Below are positions 1-10,023 of a DNA stretch of 64,000 nucleotides, one piece after another (position 1 is the first letter of the stretch; each line of letters starts with the position of its first letter). A model generated the notes under the pieces. That model was not told the origin of the DNA, did no database searches, and saw only the letters and a list, made by a program, of their open reading frames with translations. The DNA comes from an uncultured Sulfitobacter sp. (lineage in GTDB: Bacteria > Pseudomonadota > Alphaproteobacteria > Rhodobacterales > Rhodobacteraceae). The stretch is taken from positions 18,589-82,588 of the forward strand of contig CAJJCJ010000010.1 of assembly GCA_905182645.1 (NCBI GenBank), given 5' to 3'. A program made the position numbers and the translations under genes.

Positions 1-119
1 CAATCTCTGACGGAGCGGTCGTAGGCTCGGCCATTGTCGAAAAAATCGGCGCGGGCGAAAGCGTCGCGGATGTGTTGGCGTTTGTGAAATCCCTTGCCGA
101 CGGTGCGCACCGCGCATAA
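1..119 (+). CDS. trpA: Tryptophan synthase alpha subunit (3' end only)
   Basis: Only the last 38 codons lie in the window, in the frame starting at base 3 and ending at TAA 117-119. They read [13 protein letters not shown] followed by a terminal helix, which matches the phosphate-binding loop and C-terminus of TrpA. TrpA cleaves indole-3-glycerol phosphate and passes indole to the TrpB subunit. trpB and trpF are on the other strand about 8 kb away, so the two synthase subunits are not co-transcribed here. The call rests on a short piece and could not separate trpA from a very close paralogue. Confidence 0.8.
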   Translation, partial: ISDGAVVGSAIVEKIGAGESVADVLAFVKSLADGAHRA

Positions 120-123
120 TTTC

Positions 124-157
124 GCCTCGCTTTTTTGAAAATACTCCCACCGGAGGC
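124..157 (+). repeat. Dispersed intergenic repeat, copy 1
   Basis: GCCTCGCTTTTTTGAAAATA is followed by CTCCCACCGGAGGC, so the element begins GCCTC and ends GAGGC in inverted orientation. Related copies lie at 17808-17840, 28986-29011 (reverse), 39653-39676 and 57570-57603, always between genes. It sits just after trpA and could act as a weak terminator hairpin, but its recurrence suggests a repeat family. Confidence 0.6.
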
Positions 158-232
158 CCTATTTCTGCGCCTTGCGCCGACTTTGCAAAATTGGTAACAC
201 ATTTATACCAATTCAACGAAAAGGCCACTGTC

Positions 233-1396
233 ATGCCCGTCATAACAACCATCGCTGATCTCAAACGCCTGCACAAACGGCGCACGCCCAAGATGTTTTA
301 TGATTACGCTGAAAGCGGCAGTTGGACCGAACAGACGTTCCGCGAAAACACGTCAGATTTCGACCAAATCCGTCTGCGTCAACGGGTCGCCGTCGACATG
401 ACAAACCGCACCACAAAATCGCAGATGATCGGCCAAGACGTCGCGATGCCAGTGGCCCTTGCCCCTGTTGGTTTGACGGGCATGCAATCCGCGGACGGAG
501 AGATAAAGGCAGCGAAAGCTGCTGAAAAGTTCGGCGTGCCGTTTACGCTGTCGACCATGTCGATTTGTTCGATCGAGGACGTGGCCGCACACACGACCAA
601 GCCGTTTTGGTTTCAGGTCTATACCCTGAAAGACGACGACTTTATGCGCCGCTTGTTTGAACGCGCCCGTGCAGCGGGCTGTTCTGCGATTGTGATTACC
701 CTTGATTTGCAGGTCATGGGTCAGCGTCACAAGGATTTGAAAAACGGTTTGTCTGCCCCGCCAAAATTTACTGTCACCAGCATTGCTGATCTTGCGACGA
801 AATGGGCGTGGGGCATTGAGATGTTGCAAACCAAGCGCCGGTTCTTTGGCAATATCGTGGGTCATGCCAAGGGGGTGGCCGACCCGTCGTCGCTTGCGTC
901 GTGGACCGCCGAAGCGTTTGATCACGCATTGGACTGGAACCGCGTTGCCAAGTTGATGGAAATGTGGGGCGGCAAGGTGATCTTGAAGGGTATCTTGGAT
1001 GTCGAAGATGCCAAGATGGCGGCCAAGTTGGGCGCTGATGCGATTATCGTGTCCAATCACGGTGGCCGTCAGTTGGACGGTGCGTTGTCGTCAATCCGCG
1101 CTCTGCCCGCGATTTTGGATGCCGTAGGCGACAAGGTCGAGGTCCACATGGACGGCGGTATTCGGTCCGGCCAAGACGTGCTGAAGGCCCTGGCGATGGG
1201 TGCAAAAGGCACTTATATTGGCCGCGCCTATGTCAACGGATTGGGTGCGATGGGCGAGGCTGGCGTGACCAAAGCCTTGGACGTCATTCACAAGGAGTTG
1301 GACACCACAATGGCCTTATGTGGCCGCCGCGATATCACCAAGCTGGACAAAGATATCCTGCTGATCCCGCGTAATTTTGAGGGCGACTGGTCTTAG
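233..1396 (+). CDS. lldD: FMN-dependent alpha-hydroxy-acid dehydrogenase (L-lactate dehydrogenase type)
   Basis: 387 aa. The protein belongs to the FMN-binding alpha-hydroxy-acid oxidase/dehydrogenase family (TIM barrel), whose members oxidise L-lactate or similar 2-hydroxy acids to 2-oxo acids and pass electrons to the respiratory chain. It shows the N-terminal YDYAESGSWTEQT segment, ALAPVGLTG near residue 80 and the active-site block SNHGGRQLDG with the catalytic His at 276 and the substrate-binding Arg at 279, then the phosphate-binding DGGIRSGQDVLKALAMGA. An upstream in-frame start at 191 exists, but the ATG at 233 gives the family-typical N-terminus MPVITTIADLK. Its stop overlaps the stop of the convergent MFS gene (shared TTAG). 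The substrate is inferred; glycolate or mandelate relatives share these motifs. Confidence 0.85.
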   Translation: MPVITTIADLKRLHKRRTPKMFYDYAESGSWTEQTFRENTSDFDQIRLRQRVAVDMTNRTTKSQMIGQDVAMPVALAPVGLTGMQSADGEIKAAKAAEKFGVPFTLSTMSICSIEDVAAHTTKPFWFQVYTLKDDDFMRRLFERARAAGCSAIVITLDLQVMGQRHKDLKNGLSAPPKFTVTSIADLATKWAWGIEMLQTKRRFFGNIVGHAKGVADPSSLASWTAEAFDHALDWNRVAKLMEMWGGKVILKGILDVEDAKMAAKLGADAIIVSNHGGRQLDGALSSIRALPAILDAVGDKVEVHMDGGIRSGQDVLKALAMGAKGTYIGRAYVNGLGAMGEAGVTKALDVIHKELDTTMALCGRRDITKLDKDILLIPRNFEGDWS

Positions 1397-2544
1397 GGTT
1401 TACCATCAGTTCGTGGGATCCGCGTCACGATCAACGCCAGTGGCACCGTGAGTAGCACGACCGCCGCCACGCCGCTGAATGCAACACGTAGCCCATAAGC
1501 CTCGGACGCGAGACCCATCAGGACTGGTGCAAAGAAGAAACCGGAAAATCCCATCACCGCGACTTTGCTAATGGCGTCGGTGCGCAGGTGTGCTGGGACG
1601 ATCCGCCCGACGATGGCCAGCCCAAGCGGCCCGATCACGGACACGCCCAGCCCAAAGATGCCAAAGCCCACGTAGGCCCACATCGGTGCTGGCGCGAGGG
1701 CTGCGATGACCGCACCAAGTGCTGTCATGCACGCCGCCCCGATAATCACATGTACGTCGCGCATCCGCTCTGACACCGCCTGCCCAGAAAACCGCCCGAA
1801 TGCCATGGTGAACCCTAACATTGCGGGACCTAGCGCCCCTTGAGCGGCACCGCCATTTAGCGTGCGCTCAATATGCAGGGCTGACCATGCCTCGACCGTC
1901 GCCTCGGACATGAACGCGATCAGCACAATTGCCCCTGATATCAGCACCGGCCAAAGCGGGTAGCGGCCTGTGGCGCCTTCTTCGGGTTCGGTGATTTCAA
2001 CGTCCATATAGATGAACGGCACCAGCAGGATTGCCGCAACCCCGAAGCCCGCAAAGACGTAGATCGGTGGGATGCTGGCCTCCCTTGCGAAACCGGTGAT
2101 TGTAGCCGCGACCGCATAGGCGACTGAAAACATGGCGTGATTTGCGTTCATCAGGGGGCGGTTATGTTTGGCTTCTAGCTCGGACACCCGCGCGTTCATC
2201 ACCACATCAAGCAGGCCGGATGCCATGCCGACAAGCGCCAAGGACGCTGCGAAAATGATTGGAGTGCTGATCAGTGGTGGCAAAAGCCACGCGAGCGCCA
2301 ACACGATGACGCCCAATTGCATCGCCCGCCCGCCAAGGATTTTGTCCGCCTTGGGTGCCAGCCACATCGACGACACAAGTCCAGTGGCCGACCCCAACAG
2401 CAGGATGCCAAACAGCGCGTCGCTTGCCCCAAGCTGGGCTTTGATCACAGGCACAAAGGCCGCGAAGCAGCCCCAGAACAATCCAACCACCACAAAGGCA
2501 GCGGCAGGACGGCGGGACACGTAAAGGGCGTTTAGAACTGACAT
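1393..2544 (-). CDS. MFS transporter
   Basis: 383 aa with about twelve hydrophobic segments spread along its length, as in major facilitator superfamily carriers of this size. The N-terminal segment FVVVGLFWGCFAAFVPVIKAQ and a glycine-rich, alanine-rich second half fit the FucP/YbjJ-like branch found in Roseobacters. The ATG at 2544 was preferred over an upstream one because it leads directly into the first membrane helix. The substrate cannot be read from the sequence. The gene converges on lldD and the two stop codons overlap. Confidence 0.75.
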   Translation of the reverse strand: MSVLNALYVSRRPAAAFVVVGLFWGCFAAFVPVIKAQLGASDALFGILLLGSATGLVSSMWLAPKADKILGGRAMQLGVIVLALAWLLPPLISTPIIFAASLALVGMASGLLDVVMNARVSELEAKHNRPLMNANHAMFSVAYAVAATITGFAREASIPPIYVFAGFGVAAILLVPFIYMDVEITEPEEGATGRYPLWPVLISGAIVLIAFMSEATVEAWSALHIERTLNGGAAQGALGPAMLGFTMAFGRFSGQAVSERMRDVHVIIGAACMTALGAVIAALAPAPMWAYVGFGIFGLGVSVIGPLGLAIVGRIVPAHLRTDAISKVAVMGFSGFFFAPVLMGLASEAYGLRVAFSGVAAVVLLTVPLALIVTRIPRTDGKP

Positions 2545-2687
2545 GGCGCGATTGCTGACCTGCAATTGGGTCCAAAGCAAGTGTCAAAGTGATCGCAGTG
2601 GGTTTTAAAGTGGCTACTTACGTTCGCCAAGCGTGGCTGCTTGTGCCTAACGAAGCGACATAGCGGCCTATCACCAATTAGGTCCGG

Positions 2688-3887
2688 CTAGACGGCACTG
2701 CTGCCAAAGTGGCCCGACCAGATTTCTGTTCGGATGCTATCACGCGTTTCGTAGGCGCTGATCGTTTGTTCAAGATCACCGACATCATCTGTCTCTTTGT
2801 CAGCGCCGATTTCGGTCAACCGCGTCGTATACCACGCCGTAATGCCGCCCTCTGGTGCATCTGAAAATCGCGGAAAAACGGGGTCAGCCGTTTGATTTTT
2901 CATCCAAAGGTGTGGAAGCGCTGGTTCAAGGACAAGGGCGCGAGCAAGTCCGACCACATCCACGGCACCGCTTTGCACCGCCTCTTTTGCCTGCGCGCGC
3001 GTTTTAAAACCACCTGTTAGCATCAGTGGTTTGGATGTCACCAAGCGGGCGCGTTTGGCAAATCCGATGAAGTACGGACCACGCCCTGCACTGTCAGACG
3101 CCGATTTAGCACCGGGGAAATACGTGCCTCCGCTGATGTCAATTATATCGACCGAGGTCCCGTCCAGTGCGGCCACGACTTCTAGTGCCTCATCTTCGCT
3201 AAACCCGCCTTCAAGCTGATCTGAAGAGTTGAGCTTCACTGCAATTGGAAAATGCGGGCCGACTGCTGCGCGTGTGGCCTCAATGGACGCGCGCAAGAGC
3301 CGCATGCGATTTGCGACGGACCCGCCGTATTCATCGCTGCGTTTGTTAAACAATGGCGACAGAAATTGGCTGAGCAGAAAGCCGTGTGCAGCATGGATTT
3401 GCACGCCACCGAACCCAGCCTGCTGCGCCAACTTAGCTGTTCTTGCAAATTCCAACGGCACTTGGTTGATTTCGTCTTGCGTCATCGCCTTACACCAAAG
3501 GTCGGGCAGGTCAAGTGCACTTGGGCCTTTGGGGTTGCTGATTGGCGCATATGCAAGCGCCCCTGCATGCCCGAGTTGCAGCCATAATTGTGTGTTGTTG
3601 CTTGCGCCAAGCGCGGCAAGTTCCCGAAATTTTGACATGTCGGCATTTGCATCCAGCACCAGATTACCAGGTTTTTCCGCGCAGTTGGACGTGGCCTGCA
3701 CCTCGCCAATAATTGATATGGCCAGCCCACCGTCCGCCCACCGTTGATACAGCCTGTTTTGCTCGGATGTCGGATGACCGGTTCCGTCGCCCAAGGAATT
3801 AGGCATTGCAGATTTCGCGATCCGGTTTTTCAAGGCTACGCCGCAAGGCAGCTCAAGCACATTAAACATTACATCATGTTGTCGCAT
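2688..3887 (-). CDS. NADH:flavin oxidoreductase, Old Yellow Enzyme family
   Basis: 399 aa. The single FMN-binding TIM barrel has the OYE hallmarks: LKNRIAKSAM at the first strand, QLWLQLGHAG, then GFGGVQIHAAHGFLLSQFLSP with the His-His/Asn catalytic region, and FNKRSDEYGGS with NRMRLL. The C-terminal FMN phosphate region LMLTGGFKTRAQA and GAVDVVGLARAL is present. No 4Fe-4S domain follows, so this is the short form. The ATG at 3887 has GGAG eight bases upstream, which decided the start over a TTG at 3905 and an ATG at 3869. Such enzymes reduce activated alkenes; the natural substrate is unknown. Confidence 0.85.
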   Translation of the reverse strand: MRQHDVMFNVLELPCGVALKNRIAKSAMPNSLGDGTGHPTSEQNRLYQRWADGGLAISIIGEVQATSNCAEKPGNLVLDANADMSKFRELAALGASNNTQLWLQLGHAGALAYAPISNPKGPSALDLPDLWCKAMTQDEINQVPLEFARTAKLAQQAGFGGVQIHAAHGFLLSQFLSPLFNKRSDEYGGSVANRMRLLRASIEATRAAVGPHFPIAVKLNSSDQLEGGFSEDEALEVVAALDGTSVDIIDISGGTYFPGAKSASDSAGRGPYFIGFAKRARLVTSKPLMLTGGFKTRAQAKEAVQSGAVDVVGLARALVLEPALPHLWMKNQTADPVFPRFSDAPEGGITAWYTTRLTEIGADKETDDVGDLEQTISAYETRDSIRTEIWSGHFGSSAV

Positions 3888-4141
3888 CCGAACGGCTCCA
3901 GTCAAATTTCAGCGACTTACAATACATCTATGAAAAATCTCGGCGCGGCAAATCGATGTAACTTTCGCCTCAAATTTGGCCTTTGCGCCCTATTGGTATC
4001 CAATGAATACCTCAGATCATCGAAATCAGGGGGGTTGCGTCGATAAACTTCTTTTCACGCAGCCGATTCCCCCCTATAGGCCGATGTCTAACCGGGCCGT
4101 ATCACCCTTGGAGGACGGCCCCTTATCTTTGGAGAATTAAA

Positions 4142-4798
4142 ATGGCTGGTAAGATTCCAGACTTAGACGCCACACTTCGCGCGGGGACAGGCAAGGGGGC
4201 CGCCCGCCAAGCACGTCGTGACGAATTGGTACCCGGTGTTGTTTACGGTGGTGGTGAAGAGCCTATCGCGATCAACATTCCCTTCAACTATTTGCTGACA
4301 CGTCTGCGCAAGGGTGGTTTTATGTCCACACTGCAGAACCTGAAAATCGAAGGCCAAGACGACGTTCGCGTTATCTGCCGCGGTATTCAGCGTCACGTTG
4401 TTAAAGATTTGCCAATTCACATCGACCTGATGCGCCTGAAGCGTACAAGCCGTGTGAAATTGAACATCCCTGTTGAATTCATCAACGAAGACATCTGCGT
4501 CGGCATCAAAAAGGGCGGTACATTGTCTGTTGTTCGTAACGATGTTGAAATGGAAGTCCTTGCTGGCGACATTCCTGATAGCCTTGTTGTTGATTTGGCC
4601 GCCGTTGAAATCGGTGACACCATTTCGATCAGCGCGATCACGCTGCCTGAAGGCGCGAAGCCAACAATCACAGACCGTGATTTTGTCATCGCAAACGTTT
4701 CTGCGCCACGCGCATTGATTGCCGAAGGCGACGACGAAGATGAAGACGTTGCGGCCGATGCTGTCCCAACAACTGGTGACGACGCCGCCGCAGAATAA
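4142..4798 (+). CDS. rplY: 50S ribosomal protein L25 / general stress protein Ctc
   Basis: 218 aa, the long Ctc form: an N-terminal L25 5S-rRNA-binding domain (residues 1-95) followed by the TL5-type beta domain and an acidic tail rich in Asp, Glu and Ala. It binds 5S rRNA in the central protuberance of the large subunit. The ATG at 4142 follows TTTGGAGAATTAAA, a good ribosome-binding site. It is followed by a hairpin terminator and then by pth, an order common in alphaproteobacteria. Confidence 0.95.
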   Translation: MAGKIPDLDATLRAGTGKGAARQARRDELVPGVVYGGGEEPIAINIPFNYLLTRLRKGGFMSTLQNLKIEGQDDVRVICRGIQRHVVKDLPIHIDLMRLKRTSRVKLNIPVEFINEDICVGIKKGGTLSVVRNDVEMEVLAGDIPDSLVVDLAAVEIGDTISISAITLPEGAKPTITDRDFVIANVSAPRALIAEGDDEDEDVAADAVPTTGDDAAAE

Positions 4799-4820
4799 TC
4801 TGCGCTGTCTCAAAAGATTG

Positions 4821-4851
4821 AAAGGGCATCCTATTTGGGGTGCCCTTTTTT
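4821..4851 (+). terminator. Rho-independent terminator after rplY
   Basis: AAAGGGCA pairs with TGCCCTTT across a short loop, followed directly by a run of T. It lies 23 bases after the rplY stop and before pth, so pth probably has its own promoter or lives on read-through. Confidence 0.75.
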
Positions 4852-4897
4852 GTTGCTTGCTCTGGCGTCGGTTTCATTGCCCGCCTAATGTGCAAGC

Positions 4898-5569
4898 ATG
4901 AAATTAATTGTTGGTCTTGGAAATCCGGGTGCTAAATACGCCCACAATCGTCATAACATCGGCTTTATGGCTGTGGATGAAATCGCGTCTGCGCATGGGT
5001 TTTCCCCGTGGCGCACCAAGTTTCAGGGCCAAGTATCCGAGGGCCACATTGGGTCTGACAAGGTGATATTGCTTAAGCCTGAGACATTCATGAACCTGTC
5101 AGGGCAAGCTGTTGGCGAGGCTGCGCGGTTTCATAAGATTGCGCCTGCGGATGTGATTGTGTTCCACGACGAGCTTGATTTGGCCCCCGCCAAGATTCGC
5201 GTCAAAACCGGTGGTGGCCATGCTGGTCACAACGGGTTGCGGTCTATTCACCAGCATATCGGCCCTGACTATGACCGCGTCCGCATGGGCGTCGGTCATC
5301 CCGGTCATAAGGATGCCGTCGCGGGTTATGTTTTGCGCGATTTCCCGAAAGCCGATGCTGATTGGTTAGATGATGAGTTGCGCGGGATTGCTGATGGTGT
5401 TGCCCATCTGGTTGCAGGTGATAGCGCCAAGTTTCTCAATACGATTGGTTTGCGCCTGACCCCTGCCCGGTCGTCGAAATCGGCCCCCACGCCCAAAGTT
5501 GTCGCGGCTGTTGTTCCGCCAGAGGACACCCGCAGCGCGTTGCAGAAACTGTCGGATCGCTTCAAGTAA
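4898..5569 (+). CDS. pth: Peptidyl-tRNA hydrolase
   Basis: 223 aa. Pth hydrolyses peptidyl-tRNA released from stalled ribosomes and recycles the tRNA. The start MKLIVGLGNPGAKY, NRHNIGF with catalytic His19, ETFMNLSG with Asn66 and FHDELDL with Asp91 are all in the expected places. The C-terminal tail beyond residue 185 is longer than in E. coli and rich in Ala, Pro and Ser, as often seen in Rhodobacterales. The stop TAA shares its last base with the ATG of the following DUF2332 gene. Confidence 0.96.
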   Translation: MKLIVGLGNPGAKYAHNRHNIGFMAVDEIASAHGFSPWRTKFQGQVSEGHIGSDKVILLKPETFMNLSGQAVGEAARFHKIAPADVIVFHDELDLAPAKIRVKTGGGHAGHNGLRSIHQHIGPDYDRVRMGVGHPGHKDAVAGYVLRDFPKADADWLDDELRGIADGVAHLVAGDSAKFLNTIGLRLTPARSSKSAPTPKVVAAVVPPEDTRSALQKLSDRFK

Positions 5570-6501
5570 TGCCACCAGCGTTATCGGACGCATTTGCTTT
5601 TCAAGGTGCTGCCTGTGTCGCGCTCGGGTCCCCGTTTATGGGTCAGTTATGCGCCGTTTTGGGCAGTCGCGATTGGCCTGATACGCCGTTGCGGGATCGC
5701 TATTTTGCGTGGGAAGGTGATATTGGTCCAAGCGCGCAATCCTTGCCGTTGCGCATTACTGGCGGGTTACATGCGTTGGTATTGGGCGGCGATCCTTTGG
5801 CGGATGTGTATCCGCCGTATGCTGTGGACGACGATATCCTTTGGGCCGCTGTTGCGGAGTGCGATGGTGCGTGAAGATAGGTTTTTGAACGATTGGGTGG
5901 ACAGCCCACCACAAACCAACGAAGTCCGCCGCGCCGCCGTGTTAATCGCAGTGGGTCAGGTTTTGGCCAGTAGGTTTGGACTGCCGATGCGCCTATCCGA
6001 GCTGGGCGCAAGCGGTGGGTTGAACCTGATGTGGGATCAGTTTGCAGCTGACCTTGGCGGAAAACGCTTTGGGAAATCCGACCCTGATGTGATCCTGACA
6101 CCCGATTGGGAGGGACCAGCGCCGCCCGATGCCGACACCGTCGTCATCGCCCGGCGCGGCGTTGATCTCAACCCGCTTGATCCAACAAACGCCACCGATC
6201 AGCTTCGCCTGCGTGCGTATCTTTGGCCCGAATCAGCCTAACCGCATGGCCCGCACTGTTGCCGCCATTGACGCCTTTGATGCGCAGGTGGATCAAGCGG
6301 ATGCGATTGATTGGCTGGCAGATCAGATGACCCACATCACGGGCCAAGGCCACCGCCAACAGCCCGCTTGCGTGGTTTGGCATGGAACCTGACGCCCAAA
6401 GCCCCGGTGCCGCCATGACCTTGCGCATCCGGCCCGGCGACATCACAATTGACCTAGGTCGCGCTGATTTTCATGGACGCTGGGTGCAATGGAAGAGATA
6501 G
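5569..6501 (+). pseudogene. DUF2332-family protein, broken by three frameshifts
   Basis: The coding sense of one DUF2332 protein is spread over three reading frames. It starts at ATG 5569 (overlapping the pth stop), runs in that frame to about 5860, continues in a second frame through WVDSPPQTNEVRRAAV and LSELGASGGLNL to about 6235, in a third frame through RMARTVAAIDAFDAQVDQAD to about 6380, and ends back in the first frame with IDLGRADFHGRWVQWKR and TAG at 6499-6501. A stretch of roughly 25 residues before that end also seems lost. DUF2332 proteins are about 340 aa and of unknown function. The several independent lesions favour a true pseudogene. Confidence 0.75.
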
Positions 6502-6503
6502 AT

Positions 6504-7670
6504 ATGTCGTCATTTTTCAAATGGGTATTTTGGGGTTTGACTATATCAGCCGTGGCGATTGCGGTCATCGCACTGATCAAACGCGAAGAAATTACCCGTC
6601 TTCTGGCCGTAAATAGCTTGTTTTCGCAAGAGAAAATCGTGAATAACTTTTCCAGCATGGATAAGGCGTTTTTGACTGTCCCGCTTATTCGCGCGGTCGA
6701 CGACCCTGCCCCGCTGGCCCAAGGACCCACGTTTGCGTTGCCCACAGCCGTAGATGACTGGATCATTGATCGTGCTGTCACGGCGCTTGTGGTGCTGAAA
6801 GGTGGCGACATCGTTTATGAGGATTATTTCCAAGGCACTGCAGCCACAGACCTGCGGATCAACTGGTCGGTGTCGAAATCATATCTGTCGGCGTTGCTTG
6901 GCGTTTTGGTATCCGAGGGTGTGATCGCTGATCTTGATGCCCCCGTGACCGATTATGCCCCCGAGTTAGCAGGCTCTGCCTATGCAGCCACGAGCATCCG
7001 CAACGTGTTGCAAATGTCGTCGGGCGTGACGTTCAACGAAGATTATCTGGATCAATCATCGGACATTAACCGCATGGGCCGCGTGCTGGCGCTTGGTCGT
7101 TCAATGGACGGGTTCACCGCCGATCTGACCGAAACCGATGCCACGCCAGGCGACCACTGGCAATATGTGTCCATTGACACCCATGTGATCAGCATGGTCA
7201 TTCGCGGCGCGACGGGTCGCAGCATCACCGACCTTTTGGTTGAGAAAATTATTGGCCCAATGGGGTTCGAGGCTGATCCATACTTCCTGACCGACGGTTA
7301 CGGCGTGGCGTTTGTGCTGGGCGGCTTAAACACCACCACCCGCGACAACGCCCGTTTTGGTCAGATGTTCGCCCAAGGTGGCATGTGGGAAGGTCAGCAG
7401 ATTGTACCTGCCGATTGGGTCGCGCAAAGCACTGCCCCAAGTGCTAACACAGAGGTCGGCGAGATTGGTTATGGATACCAATGGTGGGTGCCTGATGGTT
7501 CCGCCGCCGGACAGTTCCTTGCGCGTGGCATTTACGGCCAGTACATCTATATTGATCAGGGTCGCAATGTCGTTGTGGCCACTCACGGTGCCGACCGCAA
7601 TTTCCGCGACGACGGTATTGCGGATGAAAACATCGCCATCTTCCGCGCTATCGCAGAAAGTCTAGATTGA
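6504..7670 (+). CDS. Serine hydrolase, beta-lactamase/class C-like, membrane-anchored
   Basis: 388 aa. An N-terminal membrane segment (about residues 7-26) suggests an uncleaved anchor with the catalytic domain in the periplasm. The SxxK motif of class C beta-lactamase and DD-peptidase folds is SVSK at 122-125, within RINWSVSKSYLSALLG; the second motif appears as YVS in HWQYVSIDTH. Relatives are esterases, 6-aminohexanoate-dimer hydrolases or peptidases, so the substrate is open. The ATG at 6504 is preceded by GGAAGAG; this site overlaps the end of the broken DUF2332 gene. It is followed after one base by the DUF2237 gene, suggesting co-transcription. Confidence 0.8.
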   Translation: MSSFFKWVFWGLTISAVAIAVIALIKREEITRLLAVNSLFSQEKIVNNFSSMDKAFLTVPLIRAVDDPAPLAQGPTFALPTAVDDWIIDRAVTALVVLKGGDIVYEDYFQGTAATDLRINWSVSKSYLSALLGVLVSEGVIADLDAPVTDYAPELAGSAYAATSIRNVLQMSSGVTFNEDYLDQSSDINRMGRVLALGRSMDGFTADLTETDATPGDHWQYVSIDTHVISMVIRGATGRSITDLLVEKIIGPMGFEADPYFLTDGYGVAFVLGGLNTTTRDNARFGQMFAQGGMWEGQQIVPADWVAQSTAPSANTEVGEIGYGYQWWVPDGSAAGQFLARGIYGQYIYIDQGRNVVVATHGADRNFRDDGIADENIAIFRAIAESLD

Positions 7671-7671
7671 T

Positions 7672-8049
7672 ATGGAAAAAGACCCGTCGTTCAACGTGCT
7701 TGGCAGTACTTTGCAAACCTGTTCCACCGCCCCGATGACCGGATTTTTCCGCAACGGAGCCTGCGATACCTGTGCAGACGATCAGGGTAGCCATACGGTT
7801 TGTGCAATCATGACCGCCGAATTTTTGGCGTTTTCAAAGTACCTTGGCAATGACCTAAGCACGCCGCGCCCCGAGTTTGGATTTGCGGGCCTTAAACACG
7901 GTGACCGGTGGTGCCTGTGCGCCAGTCGGTTCTTGCAAGCCCACGACGAAGGCTGCGCCCCGCGCGTCAACTTGCATGCCACCCATGTGCGTGCATTGGA
8001 AATCGTGTCCATAGATATTCTTCGCGCGTATAGCAGCGAACCGTTATAA
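7672..8049 (+). CDS. DUF2237 family protein
   Basis: 125 aa, full length for the family. It has the conserved blocks NVLGSTLQTCS, PMTGFFRNGAC, GSHTVCAIMTAEFLAFSK, GNDLSTPRPEFGF and GDRWCLCASRF, with several conserved cysteines. DUF2237 proteins are widespread in bacteria and have no established function. It begins one base after the serine hydrolase stop, so both are probably translated from one message. Confidence 0.9.
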   Translation: MEKDPSFNVLGSTLQTCSTAPMTGFFRNGACDTCADDQGSHTVCAIMTAEFLAFSKYLGNDLSTPRPEFGFAGLKHGDRWCLCASRFLQAHDEGCAPRVNLHATHVRALEIVSIDILRAYSSEPL

Positions 8050-8082
8050 GGCGATGCCCCGTTGCATTAGCGGCTACGGCGT

Positions 8083-9315
8083 TTACGCAAATTCACCCAT
8101 CTCAAAGCCGAGCGCCTTGGCGACGGTGAAAATGTCTTTGTCGCCGCGTCCGCACATGTTCATGACGAGCAAGTGATCTTTTGGCAAAGTCGGTGCGATT
8201 TTCATCACATGCGCCAAGGCGTGGGACGGTTCCAACGCCGGAATGATCCCTTCCATTTCACATGAAAGTTGGAACGCCTCGAGCGCTTCGACGTCGGTGA
8301 TCGACACGTAGTTGGCGCGCCCAATTTCGTACAGCCAAGCGTGTTCTGGCCCGATACCAGGATAGTCGAGGCCTGCTGAGATGCTGAACCCTTCGAGGAT
8401 TTGACCGTCGTCGTCTTGCAGCAAATATGTCCGGTTGCCGTGCAGCACGCCGGGTCTGCCGCCTGTCAAGGACGCACAATGTTCCATCTTGGCGTTCACG
8501 CCTTTGCCGCCTGCCTCTACACCGATGATATTCACCGATTTGTCGTCAAGGAACGGGAAGAACAGGCCCATTGCGTTGGATCCGCCGCCGATTGCCGCGA
8601 TCAGGGTGTCTGGTAGGCGCCCTTCGGCAGCCTGCATCTGTTCTTTGGTTTCCTGCCCGATGATCGCCTGAAAGTCACGGACCATGGCGGGGTATGGGTG
8701 TGGCCCTGCGACGGTACCGATGCAATAGAATGTGTCGCTGACGTTGGTGACCCAGTCGCGCATCGCATCGTTCATCGCGTCCTTAAGCGTGCCGCGACCA
8801 GAGGTGACTGCGACAACTTCTGCGCCTAAAAGGCGCATGCGGAATACGTTGGGGGCTTGGCGTTCAACGTCATGCGCGCCCATGTAGACCACGCATTTCA
8901 GGCCGAATTTTGCGCAGACGGTGGCAGTTGCCACGCCGTGCTGACCCGCGCCAGTTTCGGCGATAATCCGGGTTTTGCCCATGCGCCGCGCCAGAATGAT
9001 CTGGCCCAACACGTTGTTAATTTTATGCGCGCCGGTGTGGTTCAGCTCGTCACGCTTGAGGTAGATTTTCGCGCCACCAAGGTGTTTGGTCAGGCGTTCA
9101 GCATAATATAGTGGGCTGGGACGGCCAACATAGTGGGTCCACAGGTCGTGCATTTCGGCCCAGAACGTGTCGTCGGTTTTGGCGAACTCATACTGTCGTT
9201 CCAGCTCGAGGATCAGCGGCATCAGAGTTTCGGACACAAAGCGCCCACCAAAATCGCCAAAGCGCCCCTGTTCATCAGGGCCATTCATGAAGCTGTTCGT
9301 AAGTTCGTCTGACAT
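8083..9315 (-). CDS. trpB: Tryptophan synthase beta subunit
   Basis: 410 aa. TrpB is the PLP enzyme that joins indole to L-serine to give L-tryptophan. The PLP lysine is K98 in HTGAHKINN, and the glycine loop that holds the cofactor phosphate is GGGSNAMG at 243-250; GRGDKDIF near the C-terminus is also conserved. It is downstream of trpF on the same strand with a 63-base gap. trpA is about 8 kb away on the opposite strand. Confidence 0.97.
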   Translation of the reverse strand: MSDELTNSFMNGPDEQGRFGDFGGRFVSETLMPLILELERQYEFAKTDDTFWAEMHDLWTHYVGRPSPLYYAERLTKHLGGAKIYLKRDELNHTGAHKINNVLGQIILARRMGKTRIIAETGAGQHGVATATVCAKFGLKCVVYMGAHDVERQAPNVFRMRLLGAEVVAVTSGRGTLKDAMNDAMRDWVTNVSDTFYCIGTVAGPHPYPAMVRDFQAIIGQETKEQMQAAEGRLPDTLIAAIGGGSNAMGLFFPFLDDKSVNIIGVEAGGKGVNAKMEHCASLTGGRPGVLHGNRTYLLQDDDGQILEGFSISAGLDYPGIGPEHAWLYEIGRANYVSITDVEALEAFQLSCEMEGIIPALEPSHALAHVMKIAPTLPKDHLLVMNMCGRGDKDIFTVAKALGFEMGEFA

Positions 9316-9378
9316 TTGCGATATCCCGGTTGGTGGTTGGGTGTTTTCTACGCTGGTTACACAGCGGTTTCTAGAGCC

Positions 9379-10023
9379 TTAAGACTGCGCCGCTGCGACA
9401 AACTGCGCGATAAGCCCTGCGTCTTTGACACCCCGTGCGGATTCAACGCCCGATGACACATCAACTTGGGTAGCACCCGTCAGTGCGATGGCTTCGGCCA
9501 CGTTATCTGGGGTTAAGCCACCAGCAAGCATCCAAGGCTTTAACCAATGGCGGTTCGCAATGAGGCGCCAGTCGAACGACAATCCGTTACCGCCCGGTAA
9601 AGTCGCATCTTTGGGTGGTTTTGCGTCAACAAGCAGTTGGTCGGCGACGGCCCCGTAGACATCAAGCTGTGGCAGGTCAGACGCGTCCGACACGCCCACT
9701 GCTTTCATGACCGGTAGGCCATAGCGGGCCTTAATCTGTGCGACGCGGTCGGGTGTCTCTGATCCGTGCAATTGCAGAATATCCAGTGGAACCGCGTTGG
9801 TGATGGCGTCCAGTGTCGCATCGTTTGCATTCACGACCAGCGCCACTTTGGCCACGCCAACGGGGACATCGATGGCAATAGCTGCGGCTTGGGCGAGCGT
9901 CACGTTGCGGGGAGATTTTTCAAAGAACACCAACCCGACATAGGACGCACCAGCATCGACAGCGGCCGTTAGCCCCGCACGGTCACGCAGGCCACAGATT
10001 TTAACACGCGCTGAGGCAGACAT
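9379..10023 (-). CDS. trpF: Phosphoribosylanthranilate isomerase
   Basis: 214 aa TIM barrel. TrpF converts phosphoribosylanthranilate to carboxyphenylamino-deoxyribulose phosphate. The catalytic Cys is in VKICGLRD near residue 10, and the phosphate sites [10 protein letters not shown] and VDVSSGVES are intact, with [10 protein letters not shown] in the middle. Its ATG overlaps the TGA of the upstream LapA-domain gene by one base, indicating translational coupling. Confidence 0.96.
   Translation of the reverse strand: MSASARVKICGLRDRAGLTAAVDAGASYVGLVFFEKSPRNVTLAQAAAIAIDVPVGVAKVALVVNANDATLDAITNAVPLDILQLHGSETPDRVAQIKARYGLPVMKAVGVSDASDLPQLDVYGAVADQLLVDAKPPKDATLPGGNGLSFDWRLIANRHWLKPWMLAGGLTPDNVAEAIALTGATQVDVSSGVESARGVKDAGLIAQFVAAAQS

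Noticed and set aside
353..1060. A 235-codon minus-strand open frame inside lldD
   Set aside because: The plus-strand frame carries all catalytic motifs of the FMN dehydrogenase; the antisense frame shows none of a known family.
4163..4813. A 216-codon open frame on the minus strand opposite rplY
   Set aside because: It is a shadow of the strongly biased rplY codons; the product resembles no protein and has no ribosome-binding site.
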